Notes: generated by a model from the letters alone, not told the origin. Shown: positions 42,832 through 53,657, counted from the stretch's first letter. The stretch: DNA of 64,000 bases from Streptomyces sp. NBC_01016 (GCF_026341035.1 NZ_JAPEOQ010000001.1:124001-188000), one strand, 5' to 3'. Program-made: numbers and translations.

Positions 42832-45240
42832 CTACTTGGCCGAGGGGCCCACCTTGATCGTCATCGAGGAGCCGTCGAGCGGCTGCTTCACGATGCTGAT
42901 CTTGGTGTTGGTGTCAGTTGTGCGCACGCTTCCCGTGGGGTTCTCCTCGTACCAGTACGTGCCCTTGTGATCGTCGAAGACGGGGACGCCGGCCTGCGCC
43001 GGGATCTTCGTTTCGACGCCCAGCTTGTGGAGCTTCATGCCGGGGACCGGGTAGCGGCCGAAGGCGGCGTCGTACGGCGTGATCTTGTTGGTGATCAGCT
43101 TGCCGTCGGACCACTTCAGCGGCTTCGCGTGCGCGTCGACCGGGAGGATCAGACCCTTGCCGGGGTGCTGGCCGACGTTGTTGTTGCGCTGCGAGGTGTC
43201 CCACTGCCAGACCATGAGGCCGGGGCGGTAGGAGTAGTGCTCGACCCAGTTCTGCTTGGCGCCGCCGTCACGCCAACCGAAGTTGTACGGGCCGGACTTG
43301 AGGGTCTTGTCGTAACTCACGTACTGGCGGTTCTCGGCGAGGTAGAACTGCGGGTAGTCGCCGGAGATCGAGGCGCCGACGCGGGAGAAGCCGCGCGTGG
43401 TCCAACCCGCCTGCTCCGTCTCGGCGTTGTCGGAGAAGAGGGTCGCGCCGTCCGCCTTGACCGTGAAGTTGTCGAAGGCGAAGCCCATTTGGGCCACTCC
43501 GCCGTCGGTCTTGTAGCGGAAGCGGACGTCGATCTTCTGGCCGGCGTAGGCGTCCAGCGGGTAACTCAGGTGCTGGAACTTGCCGTTGGTGCCCGTGAGG
43601 GCCGGCTTGTCGCCGCCGTCGCGCGGGAGGGGCTGGCCGTCGGCGGTGCCGTCGATGGTCTTCCAGCTCGCGCCGCCGTCGGTCGACACCTGCGTGTACA
43701 GGTAGTCGTAGTCCTTCTCGATGTCGTACCAGCCGTCGAGTTCGAGGGCCGCCGATGTCTTGCCGGTCAGGTCGACCGTGCGCGAGAGGGTGTTGTCCAG
43801 GTCGTCGCCGTAGTCCGACCACCACTGCTTCGCGCCCTCGGTGGGCTTCACGATGTCCGTGGTGACGTTCTTCTTCGGCAGTTCGACGACGAGCGCCTGC
43901 TTGAGCTTGGTGTTGTACTCCGAGACACCCAGCTTGTGCGTCGACTTGGTGGCGGCCTTCGCCTTGTCGTAGTTCAGCCAGCCGAGCTGGAGCTTGTCCC
44001 AGGCCGTCATGTCGCCCGGCATGTCGCCGATCGAGTCCTTGCCGGTGCCGAGCCAGGAGCCCGCCGACATCAGCGACCAGAAGCCGACCGAGTTCTCGCC
44101 GGTGTACGTCGTGTCGTACAGGTCCGGCAGGCCCAGGTCGTGGCCGTACTCGTGGGCGAAGACGCCGAGGCCGCCGTTCTCCGGCTGCATCGTGTAGTCG
44201 CCGACCCAGATGCCGGTGTCGCCGATCGGGGTGCCGCCCGCCTTGAAGCCGGACGGGCCCGTGTCGCCGTCGTCGCGGGAGAAGGCGTAACCGCGGTGCG
44301 CCCAGAGGGAGTCGCCGCCCTGCGCGCCGCCGCCGGCCGAGCCGTCCTCGCCCGCGTGGACGATCTGGAAGTGGTCGATGTAGCCGTCGGGCTCGTTGAA
44401 GTTGCCGTCGTTGTCGTGGTCCGTGCGGTCCCACTGGTCGTACTGGGCCATGTCGGCCTTGATGTCGGCGTCCGACTTGCCGGCCGCCTTCTGCTGCGCG
44501 ACCCAGGCGTTGACGCCGTCGCGGACCAGGTCCTCGACGTTCGGGCAGTTGTCGGCGCCGCAGTAGTTGGAGCCGTAACGGGCCTCGTTGTACTCGACCT
44601 TGACCCAGTCGGAGACCTCGCCCTCGACCGAGTAGCGGCCCGATGAGGTCTTCTCGTAGTACGTCTTGAGGGACTCGGCGCCCTTGCCGGAGGCGGTTTT
44701 GCCGTCGCCGAAGTAAAGGTCCTTGTAGTGCTGGGAGTTGTAGTCCTTCTGCCAGGCCGTGCTGTTGTCCTTGGCACGGTCCGGCTCGGCTATCCGGTTG
44801 TGCAGCGGGCCCGGCGTGCCGCCGTACTTGGGCTTCAGCTCGTCGGTGTCGTCGTCCGCGCGGTCGACCAGAGTGGTGTTGTCGACCTTGTCGCCGAACT
44901 CGGTCAGGATCGTGAAGATCTTGTCCGTGCGCTCGCGGCCCAGCTCTACGTACTTGCCCTTCGACAGCTCCACGACCTTGGAGCCGTGCTTCTCCTGGAC
45001 CTTCGAGTCGCCCTGGAGGACCTGCTGCAGCGCCGCCTGCCGCTGCTTCTCCTGCTGCTTGCTGAACGGGCCGTCGAAGACGTGGCCCTTGCCCCCGTAC
45101 GTCTTTCCGTCGGCGGTCGCGCTCGTCCTGGCCGGGGTGTCGGCCTGAGCGGTGGTCGCCGCGAGCGAGCCCGTGGCCGCGGTGGCGGCGAGGGTCGCGA
45201 ACACGGCGACCGATCTCAACGCCCGTCTCTTGGTGGTCAC
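42832..45240 (-). CDS. Secreted immune-inhibitor-A type metalloprotease (M6)
   Basis: An 802-residue protein. It has a signal peptide (basic RRALRSVAVFAT, hydrophobic stretch, cleavage after TAQA), a pro-region, and an M6 catalytic domain with HEYGH at about 364-368 (AHEYGHDLGLPDLYDT). Beta-rich C-terminal domains bind other targets. It degrades extracellular proteins, like Bacillus InhA. GTG at 45240 is chosen because GGAGGGGACC lies just upstream; an in-frame extension to 45342 would lack a signal-peptide start. No sortase motif at the C-terminus. Confidence 0.92.
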   Translation of the reverse strand: MTTKRRALRSVAVFATLAATAATGSLAATTAQADTPARTSATADGKTYGGKGHVFDGPFSKQQEKQRQAALQQVLQGDSKVQEKHGSKVVELSKGKYVELGRERTDKIFTILTEFGDKVDNTTLVDRADDDTDELKPKYGGTPGPLHNRIAEPDRAKDNSTAWQKDYNSQHYKDLYFGDGKTASGKGAESLKTYYEKTSSGRYSVEGEVSDWVKVEYNEARYGSNYCGADNCPNVEDLVRDGVNAWVAQQKAAGKSDADIKADMAQYDQWDRTDHDNDGNFNEPDGYIDHFQIVHAGEDGSAGGGAQGGDSLWAHRGYAFSRDDGDTGPSGFKAGGTPIGDTGIWVGDYTMQPENGGLGVFAHEYGHDLGLPDLYDTTYTGENSVGFWSLMSAGSWLGTGKDSIGDMPGDMTAWDKLQLGWLNYDKAKAATKSTHKLGVSEYNTKLKQALVVELPKKNVTTDIVKPTEGAKQWWSDYGDDLDNTLSRTVDLTGKTSAALELDGWYDIEKDYDYLYTQVSTDGGASWKTIDGTADGQPLPRDGGDKPALTGTNGKFQHLSYPLDAYAGQKIDVRFRYKTDGGVAQMGFAFDNFTVKADGATLFSDNAETEQAGWTTRGFSRVGASISGDYPQFYLAENRQYVSYDKTLKSGPYNFGWRDGGAKQNWVEHYSYRPGLMVWQWDTSQRNNNVGQHPGKGLILPVDAHAKPLKWSDGKLITNKITPYDAAFGRYPVPGMKLHKLGVETKIPAQAGVPVFDDHKGTYWYEENPTGSVRTTDTNTKISIVKQPLDGSSMTIKVGPSAK

Positions 45241-45554
45241 TTGAGTGGTCCCCTCCTCCGTGGCGTGAGCGCCACGCGTCACAAGTGACGTCATTTGACC
45301 GGAGGTAGAGAAGAAATAATAGACCTTGACTGAGACATTCACTTTGCACTATGCAGAGCGATTGGTTCGGAATACGGACGGATCGACAGCGCCCGCTCCA
45401 TGGGCAACAGGCGCGCCCTGCCGTCCACTTGGCGGACCCGGTGACTCCGTGCGCCCCCCATGCTCCTGCGGCAATGCTTAGGGCATGCTTACCGGGTGCT
45501 CTGCTCGGGCACAGGTCCGAATAGTCCCCCGATGTCACGAGGACGGATCTCACC
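45241..45554. promoter_or_regulatory. 314-bp divergent promoter region
   Basis: No gene was seen. The stretch separates the M6 protease from the small membrane protein gene. It contains an AT-rich patch near 45308-45350 (GAAATAATAGACC, TTGACTGAGACATTCAC) compared with GC-rich surroundings, and a short palindrome-like AGTGACGTCA (45283-45292) close to the protease start. These are candidate promoter and operator sequences for the protease. Confidence 0.4.
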
Positions 45555-45851
45555 ATGCCTCGCCCGACTGTCGCTCAGCTCGCCTACGGTTCGGCCACCG
45601 TCGTCTGCTCCACCATCGCCATGGTCCTGCTGTCCCAGACCGAATCGGGCCCCGGTGTCCCGGTCATCGCCGTCTCGGCGCTCATTCTGGGACTGTTCGT
45701 GGCGATGTCGGTGCCGACCCGCAAACGAGATCCCGAGGCCGGACCCGGCTCCGCCGAGGAGCGGGTGCCGGCGCAGCGCCTCAGCACCAGGGTCCCCTCC
45801 CCCTCGGCCTCGGCCGAGGCCTCACGCGCACGCGAACCGGCGGGCCCGTGA
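45555..45851 (+). CDS. Small two-helix membrane protein
   Basis: A 98-residue protein with two hydrophobic segments (about residues 7-27 and 36-53) and a polar Arg/Pro/Ser-rich C-terminus. No family was recognised. Start ATG with a GAGGA-type ribosome-binding site. Its stop overlaps a strong hairpin that also ends the convergent RDD gene. Confidence 0.7.
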   Translation: MPRPTVAQLAYGSATVVCSTIAMVLLSQTESGPGVPVIAVSALILGLFVAMSVPTRKRDPEAGPGSAEERVPAQRLSTRVPSPSASAEASRAREPAGP

Positions 45852-45871
45852 GACACGGACCCGCCGGTTCG
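45833..45871. terminator. Bidirectional terminator
   Basis: Arms 45833-45844 (CGAACCGGCGGG) and 45860-45871 (CCCGCCGGTTCG) with inner pairing CCGTG/CACGG. The plus-strand stop codon lies inside the structure. Confidence 0.75.
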
Positions 45872-45887
45872 CCGGTGTGGACTTCTG

Positions 45888-46541
45888 TCAGGCGGCGCTG
45901 ACCACCACGGTTTTCGCCGCCTTGTCGTGCAGACCCTGCTTGTAGGGCTTGTCGAAGAAGCTCCAGCCGCCGCAGATCGCTGTCCAGATGCAGGCGCAGC
46001 AGAACACCGCGGGCACCCACAGGACGACCGCGCGCAACAGGTTGGTCTGCATGCTGGGCGTCGCGCCGTCGCTCAGGTTGGCGACGCGCAGCTTCAGCCA
46101 CTTCTTGCCGAGCGTCTGCCCGGTCTTCGCCGTCATGATCGTGTCGTAGCCGACGTAGAGAATGGCCCCGATCAGCGACTGGGCGAGCCGCTTGCCCGCG
46201 TCCATCTCGTCGGTGTCGATGTTGTACTGGCCGACCCCGAAGATCCACGACAGCAGGCCCACCACGATCGCGATGAGGATGATGTCGATGATCCGCGCGA
46301 GGACGCGCTTGCCGCTGTCGGCCAGCGGCGGCATCCCCGCGAGCGGGTCGGCGGCGCCGTAGCCGCCACCGTAGGGATCACCGCCGTACGGGGGCGGTGG
46401 CGGTGGTGGGGGCGCCGAGTCGTAGGGGTTCTGGGAGTTGTCGTACGGCGAGCCGCCGCCCTGGTCGTTGGGCGGCGGCTTACGGAACGGGTCGTCGTCC
46501 GGCGGCTGGCCGGACCCGGAGGGCGGCGGTTCGGTGCTCAT
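45888..46541 (-). CDS. RDD-family membrane protein
   Basis: A 217-residue protein. A Pro/Gly/Tyr/Asp-rich N-terminal ~70 residues precede the RDD domain: GKRVLARIIDIILIAIVVGL, GQTLGKKWLKLRVANLSD, and a late FDKPYKQGLHDKAAKTVVV. The RDD family is of mostly unknown transport function. It sits downstream of a paralogue on the same strand; the two share the final HDKAA motif. Confidence 0.88.
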   Translation of the reverse strand: MSTEPPPSGSGQPPDDDPFRKPPPNDQGGGSPYDNSQNPYDSAPPPPPPPPYGGDPYGGGYGAADPLAGMPPLADSGKRVLARIIDIILIAIVVGLLSWIFGVGQYNIDTDEMDAGKRLAQSLIGAILYVGYDTIMTAKTGQTLGKKWLKLRVANLSDGATPSMQTNLLRAVVLWVPAVFCCACIWTAICGGWSFFDKPYKQGLHDKAAKTVVVSAA

Positions 46542-46593
46542 GGCCCGAGTGGAACGCGAACCCCGCCGCCGTGCACGTGGCGGGCCGCCGTCC

Positions 46594-46653
46594 GGATGAC
46601 CCTGCCGTCAGTCGGATGACTCTGCCGTCGGTCGGACGACCCTGCCGTCAGTC
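46594..46653. repeat. Three 20-nt tandem repeats between the RDD genes
   Basis: Units at 46594, 46614 and 46634 are GGATGACCCTGCCGTCAGTC with one to three changes. The third copy runs across the stop codon of the downstream end of the large RDD gene (46648). The sequence is not self-complementary over the unit. Confidence 0.85.
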
Positions 46654-48081
46654 GGCCGCCACGAACGTGCCCGCCGCCTTGTCGTGCAGGCACTGGCGCC
46701 ACGGGCGGTCGAAGGCGCCCCACAGGACGCCGAGGACGCCCACGACGAGGACGCCGGGCACGCTGTACGCGATCCAGCGCTTGAGGGCCGAGACGAACGT
46801 CGGGGCCTCGTGCTCCTCGATGTCACGGACCGTCAGGCCGAGCAGCTTCTTGCCGAGGGTGTAGCCCCACTTCGAGGTCGGCAGCGCCTCGTAGAGCGTG
46901 CCGACCACGAGCAGCACCGCGAGCACGATGCCCAGGTACATGCCGGTCGTGCCGTCGAGCAGCCAGACCGTGACCTGGTGTCCCGAGGCCTTCGCCTCGT
47001 CGATCTTGCCGTTGATGTGGTCGGCGGCCTTGGTGCCGAGCGGTACGGCGGCGATCGCGGTGACCGCGCCGACGACGACCGAGTCGATGAGCCGGGCCGC
47101 GAGCCGCTTGCCGAGGCTTGCCGGGCGGGCCGCCGCCGCGGCCTGCGCCGCGGCGAGGAACGGGTCGGTGGCGACCGGCTTGAACGGCGTCACCGGACCG
47201 TTCGGGTCCGCGGCGGGCGCCTGACCCTGGGCCGGGCCTTGTCCCTGCGCCTGCCCCTGGCCCGCCAGCTGGTGCACCTGCTGCGGCCACGAAGGGGAGC
47301 CGCCGCCGGGCCCCTGCGTCATGGGGCTCTGGAGGTGCGCCTGCGCCTGGGGCGGCTGCTGTTGTTGCGGCTGCTGGGGCTGGTGCTGCTGCGGCTGCTG
47401 TTGCGGGACGTTCGGCTGGGCCGGGGCGGCCGGGGCCTGCGGAGCCGGCTGCGGGTTCAGGCCCGCGCGGGCCTGCGCCTGGGACTGGCCCGGCGTGGCG
47501 GACCCACCGCCCTGCCCGCTCTGCCCGCTCTGCCCATCCTGCTTCGGCAGCGCGCGGAACGCCATCGTGCCGTCGGCGGGGGCCTGCTGCCCGCCTCCCG
47601 GCTGCTGCATGGCGCGGAGCTTGACCGTGCCGTCCGTGCGGTCCGGCGGCGGGGCCGCCTCCGGGGAGGCCTGCTCGGGGGTCTCGGCGCCCGGGGCCGC
47701 GCCCCAGGAGACCCTGTTCGCCTGCTCGGTGCCGAAGCCCGTCTGCCGGGCGGTGTTGGCCCCCCAGGCGGACGCGGGCTCGGGAGCCGCGGGTGCGCCG
47801 TGGTCCGAGGGCCCCATCTCCGTACGGATGGAGGGCTCCTCGTCGAGGAAGACGGGTCCTGTCTCCTCCGCGGGAGGGGGCTCGGACACCGAGTTGGGGG
47901 CGGGGGCGGCACCCCCACCGGGCGGGGCCGGAAGGGATTGTCCGTCGGAGGGGGCGGGGCGGCTGGTGCCCGGGACCCACGCAGCCCCGTTCCAGTACCG
48001 GACATATCCGGGAATGGACGGATCGGGGTAGTAGCCTTCGCGGGGCCTGTCGTCACCGGGGGCCGGGGTTGGCGCACTCAT
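46648..48081 (-). CDS. RDD-family protein with DUF2510 and Gln/Pro-rich linker
   Basis: A 477-residue protein. Residues 12-35 form a DUF2510 Trp-repeat motif (GYYPDPSIPGYVRYWNGAAW). Then ~260 residues of low-complexity sequence rich in Pro, Gln, Gly and Ala follow, including runs of Gln. The C-terminal RDD domain has RLAARLIDSVVVGAV and GYTLGKKLLGLTVRDIEEHE. It ends DRPWRQCLHDKAAGTFVAAD, matching the short paralogue. ATG at 48081. The linker makes it much longer than a typical RDD protein. Confidence 0.88.
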   Translation of the reverse strand: MSAPTPAPGDDRPREGYYPDPSIPGYVRYWNGAAWVPGTSRPAPSDGQSLPAPPGGGAAPAPNSVSEPPPAEETGPVFLDEEPSIRTEMGPSDHGAPAAPEPASAWGANTARQTGFGTEQANRVSWGAAPGAETPEQASPEAAPPPDRTDGTVKLRAMQQPGGGQQAPADGTMAFRALPKQDGQSGQSGQGGGSATPGQSQAQARAGLNPQPAPQAPAAPAQPNVPQQQPQQHQPQQPQQQQPPQAQAHLQSPMTQGPGGGSPSWPQQVHQLAGQGQAQGQGPAQGQAPAADPNGPVTPFKPVATDPFLAAAQAAAAARPASLGKRLAARLIDSVVVGAVTAIAAVPLGTKAADHINGKIDEAKASGHQVTVWLLDGTTGMYLGIVLAVLLVVGTLYEALPTSKWGYTLGKKLLGLTVRDIEEHEAPTFVSALKRWIAYSVPGVLVVGVLGVLWGAFDRPWRQCLHDKAAGTFVAAD

Positions 48082-48314
48082 GTCCGTCGTCCCGTATCTG
48101 CTCGGGGGTCTTGTTGTGGGTTCCACATCTATCAGACCGCCGCGCCCGCCCGTGCCGCTCCACCGTTACGGACCACTTTTCGGGGAACGTGACGCCCCTT
48201 GTCGGAGAGCGGAGAAATATCTTCGTCGAACTCGCGTAATGCTCCCGGCAGATCGCGCTCTCACCTTCCAACGGGCCCGCTCCGGACCCGTACGACGGAG
48301 AGGAAACGCACGAC

Positions 48315-48794
48315 ATGCACACCGTGGTGGAACGCGAACTGGAACTGAAGCTCGTGCTCTCGCCGGAGCGGAGCATCCCCGTCCCGGCCCGACTGTCCTA
48401 CCGAACCGACGATCCCTACGCCGTCCACATCACGTTCCACATCGGCTCGCACCACCCGGTCAACTGGACGTTCGCCCGCGAGCTGCTCGTGGAGGGGGTG
48501 TTCCGGCCGTGCGGGCACGGGGACGTGCGGGTGTGGCCGACGAAGGTGGACGGGCGCAGCGTGGTTCTGGTGGCGCTGAGTTCGCCGGACGGGGACGCGC
48601 TGCTCGAGATGCCGACCACGCAGGTCTCGGCCTGGCTGGAGCGGACGCTGCGGGCGGTGCCGCCCGGCACGGAGACGGATCAGCTCGGCATCGACGACGC
48701 CTTGGCCGAGCTGCTCACCACGGCCCCGGCCGCCGACGACCTGTACCTGTGCGACCCGTGGCCGGGGGACGAGTCGTCCTCCGACGACCTGTGA
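48315..48794 (+). CDS. ssgG: SsgA-family sporulation/division regulator, SsgG-like
   Basis: A 159-residue SALP-family protein. The characteristic core includes ELELKLVLSPERSIPVPARL, YAVHITFHIGS, WTFARELLVEGV, and DVRVWPTKVDGRSVVLVALS. These proteins occur only in morphologically complex actinomycetes and position septa during sporulation. The acidic C-terminal tail and neighbour set resemble the S. coelicolor ssgG locus, so the symbol is an inference from family and context. A GGAGAGGA precedes the ATG. Confidence 0.85.
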   Translation: MHTVVERELELKLVLSPERSIPVPARLSYRTDDPYAVHITFHIGSHHPVNWTFARELLVEGVFRPCGHGDVRVWPTKVDGRSVVLVALSSPDGDALLEMPTTQVSAWLERTLRAVPPGTETDQLGIDDALAELLTTAPAADDLYLCDPWPGDESSSDDL

Positions 48795-48816
48795 GGGGCC
48801 CGGCACGGGGGCGGGA

Positions 48817-49011
48817 TCACTCGGAAGGTGTGCCCGGGTCCAACGTGCCGGTGAGCGTGGCGCCCGCCGGGGCGGGGCCCGGGTCGGCGACCGCCGTGCC
48901 GACCGCGAGGCCGACGGAGGAGAGCGCGATGGCGCCGACCAGTACGGCGGCGGTCGTCCTGCGGCGGCGGGCGGACTTGTCGTGGTTACGGCTGACGTTG
49001 CTGGCGCTCAT
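48817..49011 (-). CDS. Small secreted or membrane peptide
   Basis: A 64-residue protein: a basic N-terminus (SRNHDKSARRRR), a hydrophobic helix TTAAVLVGAIALSSVGLAVG and a short Pro/Gly-rich tail after a plausible AVA-D cleavage site. No family was recognised. GAGGT upstream supports ATG at 49011. The gap downstream of ssgG is only 22 bp, so the two genes are convergent. Confidence 0.65.
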   Translation of the reverse strand: MSASNVSRNHDKSARRRRTTAAVLVGAIALSSVGLAVGTAVADPGPAPAGATLTGTLDPGTPSE

Positions 49012-49209
49012 CGGCGGGACCTCATCGGGCTGCGGGATGCCGGCCGGCGCCCTGACGGCCGGCCGTGCGACCCCTTCAGGATCCCGCCGGAGTGCACCCC
49101 GTCACATGAGGCTTTCGTCCTTTATGCGGGCCGTACGTGACCGGGGCCGCACTCCCCGCGATCAGGACGGTCACCAGAGCAGGGATCGGGACAGCGATCA
49201 GGACAGCCA

Positions 49210-50580
49210 TCAGAACAGCTTGCCCGGGTTGAGCAGGCCCAGCGGGTCGAAGGCCGCCTTCACCGCCTGCTGCATCTCGACCCCGACCGGGCCCAGCTCG
49301 CGGGCGAGCCACTCCTTCTTCAGCACGCCGACGCCGTGCTCGCCGGTGATGGTGCCGCCGAGTTCGAGGCCGAGCGCCATGATCTCGTCGAACGACTCAC
49401 GGGCGCGGCGCCCCTCGTCGGCGTCCTGCGCGTCGAAGCAGACGGTGGGGTGCGTATTGCCGTCGCCCGCGTGCGCGCACACCCCGATGGTGAGGTCGTA
49501 CTTCTCGGCGATCCGCTCGACCCCTTCGAGCAGCTCGCCGAGCTTGGAGCGGGGCACGCACACGTCGTCGATCATCGTGGTGCCCTTGACCGCTTCGAGG
49601 GCGGTGAGCGACAACCGCCTTGCCTGGAGCAGCAGTTCGGACTCCGCGGCGTCCTCCGCGGGCACGACCTGGGTGGCGCCCGCGGCCTCGCACAGCGCGC
49701 CGACGGCCGCGAGGTCCGCAGTGGGGTCCGGGGTGTCGAAGGCGGCGAGGAGCAGCGCCTCCGTGGTCTCCGGCAGGCCCATGTTGGCCATGTCGTTGAC
49801 GGCCTTGACCGTCGTACGGTCCATGAGTTCGAGCAGGGACGGGACGTGCCCGCCCTCCATGATCCGGCAGACCGCGTCGCAGGCGGCCTCCGCCGAGCCG
49901 AACTCGGCGGCGAGCACGAGCTGTTGGGGCGGCTGCGGCTTCAGCGCGAGCGTCGCCTTCACCACGATGCCGAGGCTGCCCTCGGAGCCGACGAAGAGCC
50001 GCGTCAGGTCGTAGCCGGCGACGCCCTTCGCGGTGCGCCTGCCCGTCTGCAACAGCCGCCCGTCGGCGAGGACGACGTCGAGCCCGAGCACGTACTCCGC
50101 CGTCACTCCGTACTTCACGCAGCACAGGCCGCCTGAGGCCGTGCCGATGTTGCCGCCGATGGTGCACATTTCCCAGCTGGAGGGGTCCGGCGGGTAGTAG
50201 AGCCCGTGCTCGTTCACCGCGCGGGAGATCGTGGCGTTGATGACGCCCGGTTCGACGACGGCGATCCGGTCGACCGGGTTGATCTCCAGGATGCGGTCCA
50301 TCTTGACGAGCGAGAGGACGATGCAGCCCTCGCTCGCGTTGGCCCCGCCCGACAGGCCCGTGCGGGCGCCCTGCGGGACGACCGGGACGCGCAGCGCGGT
50401 CGCCGTGCGCATCACGTGCTGGACCTCTTCGACGGTGCGCGGCAGGACGACGACGGCCGGCGTGCCGGCGTCGCAGAAGCTCGCCATGTCGTGGGCGTAC
50501 GAGGCGGTGACGTCGGCGTCGACGAGGATCGCTTCCGCGGGCAGGCCCGTGCGGAGCTCTTCCATGAGTGTGCGGCTCAT
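49210..50580 (-). CDS. FAD-linked oxidase of the GlcD/D-lactate dehydrogenase family
   Basis: A 456-residue flavoprotein. The FAD-binding PCMH domain occupies the first half (PVVPQGARTGLSGGANASEG, and GGNIGTASGGLCCVKYG). The FAD-oxidase C domain closes with GTITGEHGVGVLKKEWL. It oxidises a 2-hydroxy acid (glycolate, D-lactate or a relative). No GlcE/GlcF subunits are adjacent, so it is likely a stand-alone enzyme. ATG at 50580 is preceded by GAGG. Confidence 0.9.
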   Translation of the reverse strand: MSRTLMEELRTGLPAEAILVDADVTASYAHDMASFCDAGTPAVVVLPRTVEEVQHVMRTATALRVPVVPQGARTGLSGGANASEGCIVLSLVKMDRILEINPVDRIAVVEPGVINATISRAVNEHGLYYPPDPSSWEMCTIGGNIGTASGGLCCVKYGVTAEYVLGLDVVLADGRLLQTGRRTAKGVAGYDLTRLFVGSEGSLGIVVKATLALKPQPPQQLVLAAEFGSAEAACDAVCRIMEGGHVPSLLELMDRTTVKAVNDMANMGLPETTEALLLAAFDTPDPTADLAAVGALCEAAGATQVVPAEDAAESELLLQARRLSLTALEAVKGTTMIDDVCVPRSKLGELLEGVERIAEKYDLTIGVCAHAGDGNTHPTVCFDAQDADEGRRARESFDEIMALGLELGGTITGEHGVGVLKKEWLARELGPVGVEMQQAVKAAFDPLGLLNPGKLF

Positions 50581-50627
50581 GATCACAGCCTCGCACTCCG
50601 TGCCACCTGTGTGAACCCCTTACTACC

Positions 50628-50674
50628 GGGGCTCTGCCCCGGACCCCGCAGGCTCTCGTCCAAAGGCGGGGCTT
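50628..50674. repeat. Dispersed GGGGCTCTGCCCC intergenic palindrome
   Basis: GGGCTCTGCCCCGGACCCCG, then GGCTCTCGTCCAAAGGCGGGGCTT, a relative of the 28431 and 35386 copies, just upstream of the FAD oxidase start and beyond the nitrile hydratase alpha stop. Confidence 0.75.
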
Positions 50675-50681
50675 GAGTGGG

Positions 50682-51269
50682 TCACACCAAAGCCGTGCCG
50701 ATCAGGCCGTTGCGGGTGATCAGGGACGCCAACTCCGGCTCGCTCAGCCCATCCGTTCCGGCGGGGCGCCTCGGCAGGACCATGTAGCGGGTCTCCGCGC
50801 TGGAGTCCCAGACGGTGACCTTGACGTCGTCCGGGAGGGTCACGCCGAACTCACCCAGCACCGCGAGGGGTTCGCGCACCACCCGCGAGCGGTACGCCTC
50901 GCTCTTGTACCAGCCGGGAGACGGGCCGAGGAGTCGCAGCGGGTAGCAGGAGCAGAGCGTGCACACGATCATGTTGTGCACGTCGGCCGTGTTCTCGGTG
51001 ACGCGCAGCCTCTGGGGCTGAACTCCCCCACTGGAGAAGCCCAGTTCGGCCACCGCCGCCGAGCCGTCCGCGAGCAGCCGCTCCTTGAACGCCGGGTCGG
51101 TCCAGGCGTGGGCCACCACCTTCGCCCCGTTGACCGGAGACGCGCCCGCGAGGAAGCCGTCGATGACCTCGTCGACCGTCTCGCCGCCGACGATGCCCTT
51201 TTCCTCCAACAGGCTTTCCAGGAGCCGTACTTGGCGGGAGATCACCGCGTCGTCGTGGTTACCGGACAT
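50682..51269 (-). CDS. Cobalt-type nitrile hydratase, alpha (catalytic) subunit
   Basis: A 195-residue protein with the metal claw V-C103-T-L-C106-S-C108 in IVCTLCSCYP. Threonine after the first Cys marks the cobalt rather than iron subgroup. The remainder (KVVAHAWTDPAFKERLLADG; DVKVTVWDSSAETRYMVLPRR) is intact. The enzyme hydrates nitriles to amides in the cytosol, with post-translationally oxidised cysteines. It overlaps the second beta-type gene by 11 nt, and all three genes follow hppD closely on the same strand. Confidence 0.9.
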   Translation of the reverse strand: MSGNHDDAVISRQVRLLESLLEEKGIVGGETVDEVIDGFLAGASPVNGAKVVAHAWTDPAFKERLLADGSAAVAELGFSSGGVQPQRLRVTENTADVHNMIVCTLCSCYPLRLLGPSPGWYKSEAYRSRVVREPLAVLGEFGVTLPDDVKVTVWDSSAETRYMVLPRRPAGTDGLSEPELASLITRNGLIGTALV

Positions 51270-51558
51270 CGCCTTCGGCCTTCCTCAGGTAGCTCTCGGA
51301 CAGGTCGAGGACGACGTCGTGCTCGCCCTCGCCCCACAGCTCGCGCGCCGCGAACCGCACCGCGTAGACCATCTCGACGGGCGCGTCCCCACGCCCCTGC
51401 GCACGCACGTCGGCGAGCGGCGCCCGGCCCTCCGGCTCGACGACGACGCCGAGCTTGCCGCGGGCGTAGCGCGGCAGGCGGGTGTGGTGCGGCGGGTCGT
51501 GCCGGTACGTACGGACCAAGTCCCCGGCCACGTATGCGGGTTGCTCGGAGTCAGACAC
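51259..51558 (-). CDS. Nitrile hydratase beta-type subunit, C-terminal half
   Basis: A 99-residue SH3-like protein matching the C-terminal half of ordinary beta subunits: AGDLVRTYRHDPPHHTRLPR, YARGKLGVVV, YAVRFAARELWGE. It starts within the preceding gene (8-nt overlap) and ends within the alpha gene (11-nt overlap). A separate small subunit of this kind is known from three-subunit enzymes (toyocamycin nitrile hydratase ToyJKL; thiocyanate hydrolase). Confidence 0.87.
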   Translation of the reverse strand: MSDSEQPAYVAGDLVRTYRHDPPHHTRLPRYARGKLGVVVEPEGRAPLADVRAQGRGDAPVEMVYAVRFAARELWGEGEHDVVLDLSESYLRKAEGDVR

Positions 51559-51835
51559 GGTCGAGCACCCCCTCCTCGATCACGCCCTTGCGTTCGAGGA
51601 GCGTCCGGATCGCGTGGAACCAGCGCTCGTAGTACGAGGCCGCGAGGTACTCCTGGGGCGGCATCGTCTCGATGGCGTCCCGGAACTCGTCGAGGTTGAA
51701 GACCTTCTGGACGAGCAGCGCGCGCTGGAGCGCGAAGACCCGCGCCTCCCAGTCCGCGTGGAAGGGTTCGGCGTCATCGGTGGTGTCGATGGCGCCGAAC
51801 CCTGTCGTTCCGCCTACATCGTTCATCCTGGCCAT
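51551..51835 (-). CDS. Nitrile hydratase beta-type subunit, N-terminal half
   Basis: A 94-residue protein matching the N-terminal half of beta subunits: MNDVGGTTGFGAI, FHADWEARVFALQRALLVQ and ETMPPQEYLAASYYERW. It ends with RKGVIEEGVLDRV, normally mid-beta. Start ATG at 51835 or 51826. It is 22 bp after the hppD stop on the same strand. The reading frames of the two beta halves differ, so a single-base indel in an ancestral beta gene is one explanation. Confidence 0.87.
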   Translation of the reverse strand: MARMNDVGGTTGFGAIDTTDDAEPFHADWEARVFALQRALLVQKVFNLDEFRDAIETMPPQEYLAASYYERWFHAIRTLLERKGVIEEGVLDRV

Positions 51836-51857
51836 GAGGCCAGCCTACGAGCGCCGG

Positions 51858-53623
<1,766 letters not shown>

Positions 53624-53657
53624 CGGCTATCCGAGCACCGCCCGGGAGTGAGGTGCG

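Noticed and set aside
42829..44646. A 605-codon open frame on the plus strand opposite the M6 protease gene
   Set aside because: It is the antisense shadow of a high-GC gene. The sequence is Val/Arg/Leu/Ala-rich with no domain, while the minus strand has a signal peptide and HEYGH.
50682..51835. Toyocamycin-type biosynthetic cluster around the nitrile hydratase genes
   Set aside because: No deazapurine biosynthesis genes (GTP cyclohydrolase, QueE-like, etc.) are in the neighbourhood; only the subunit layout is shared.
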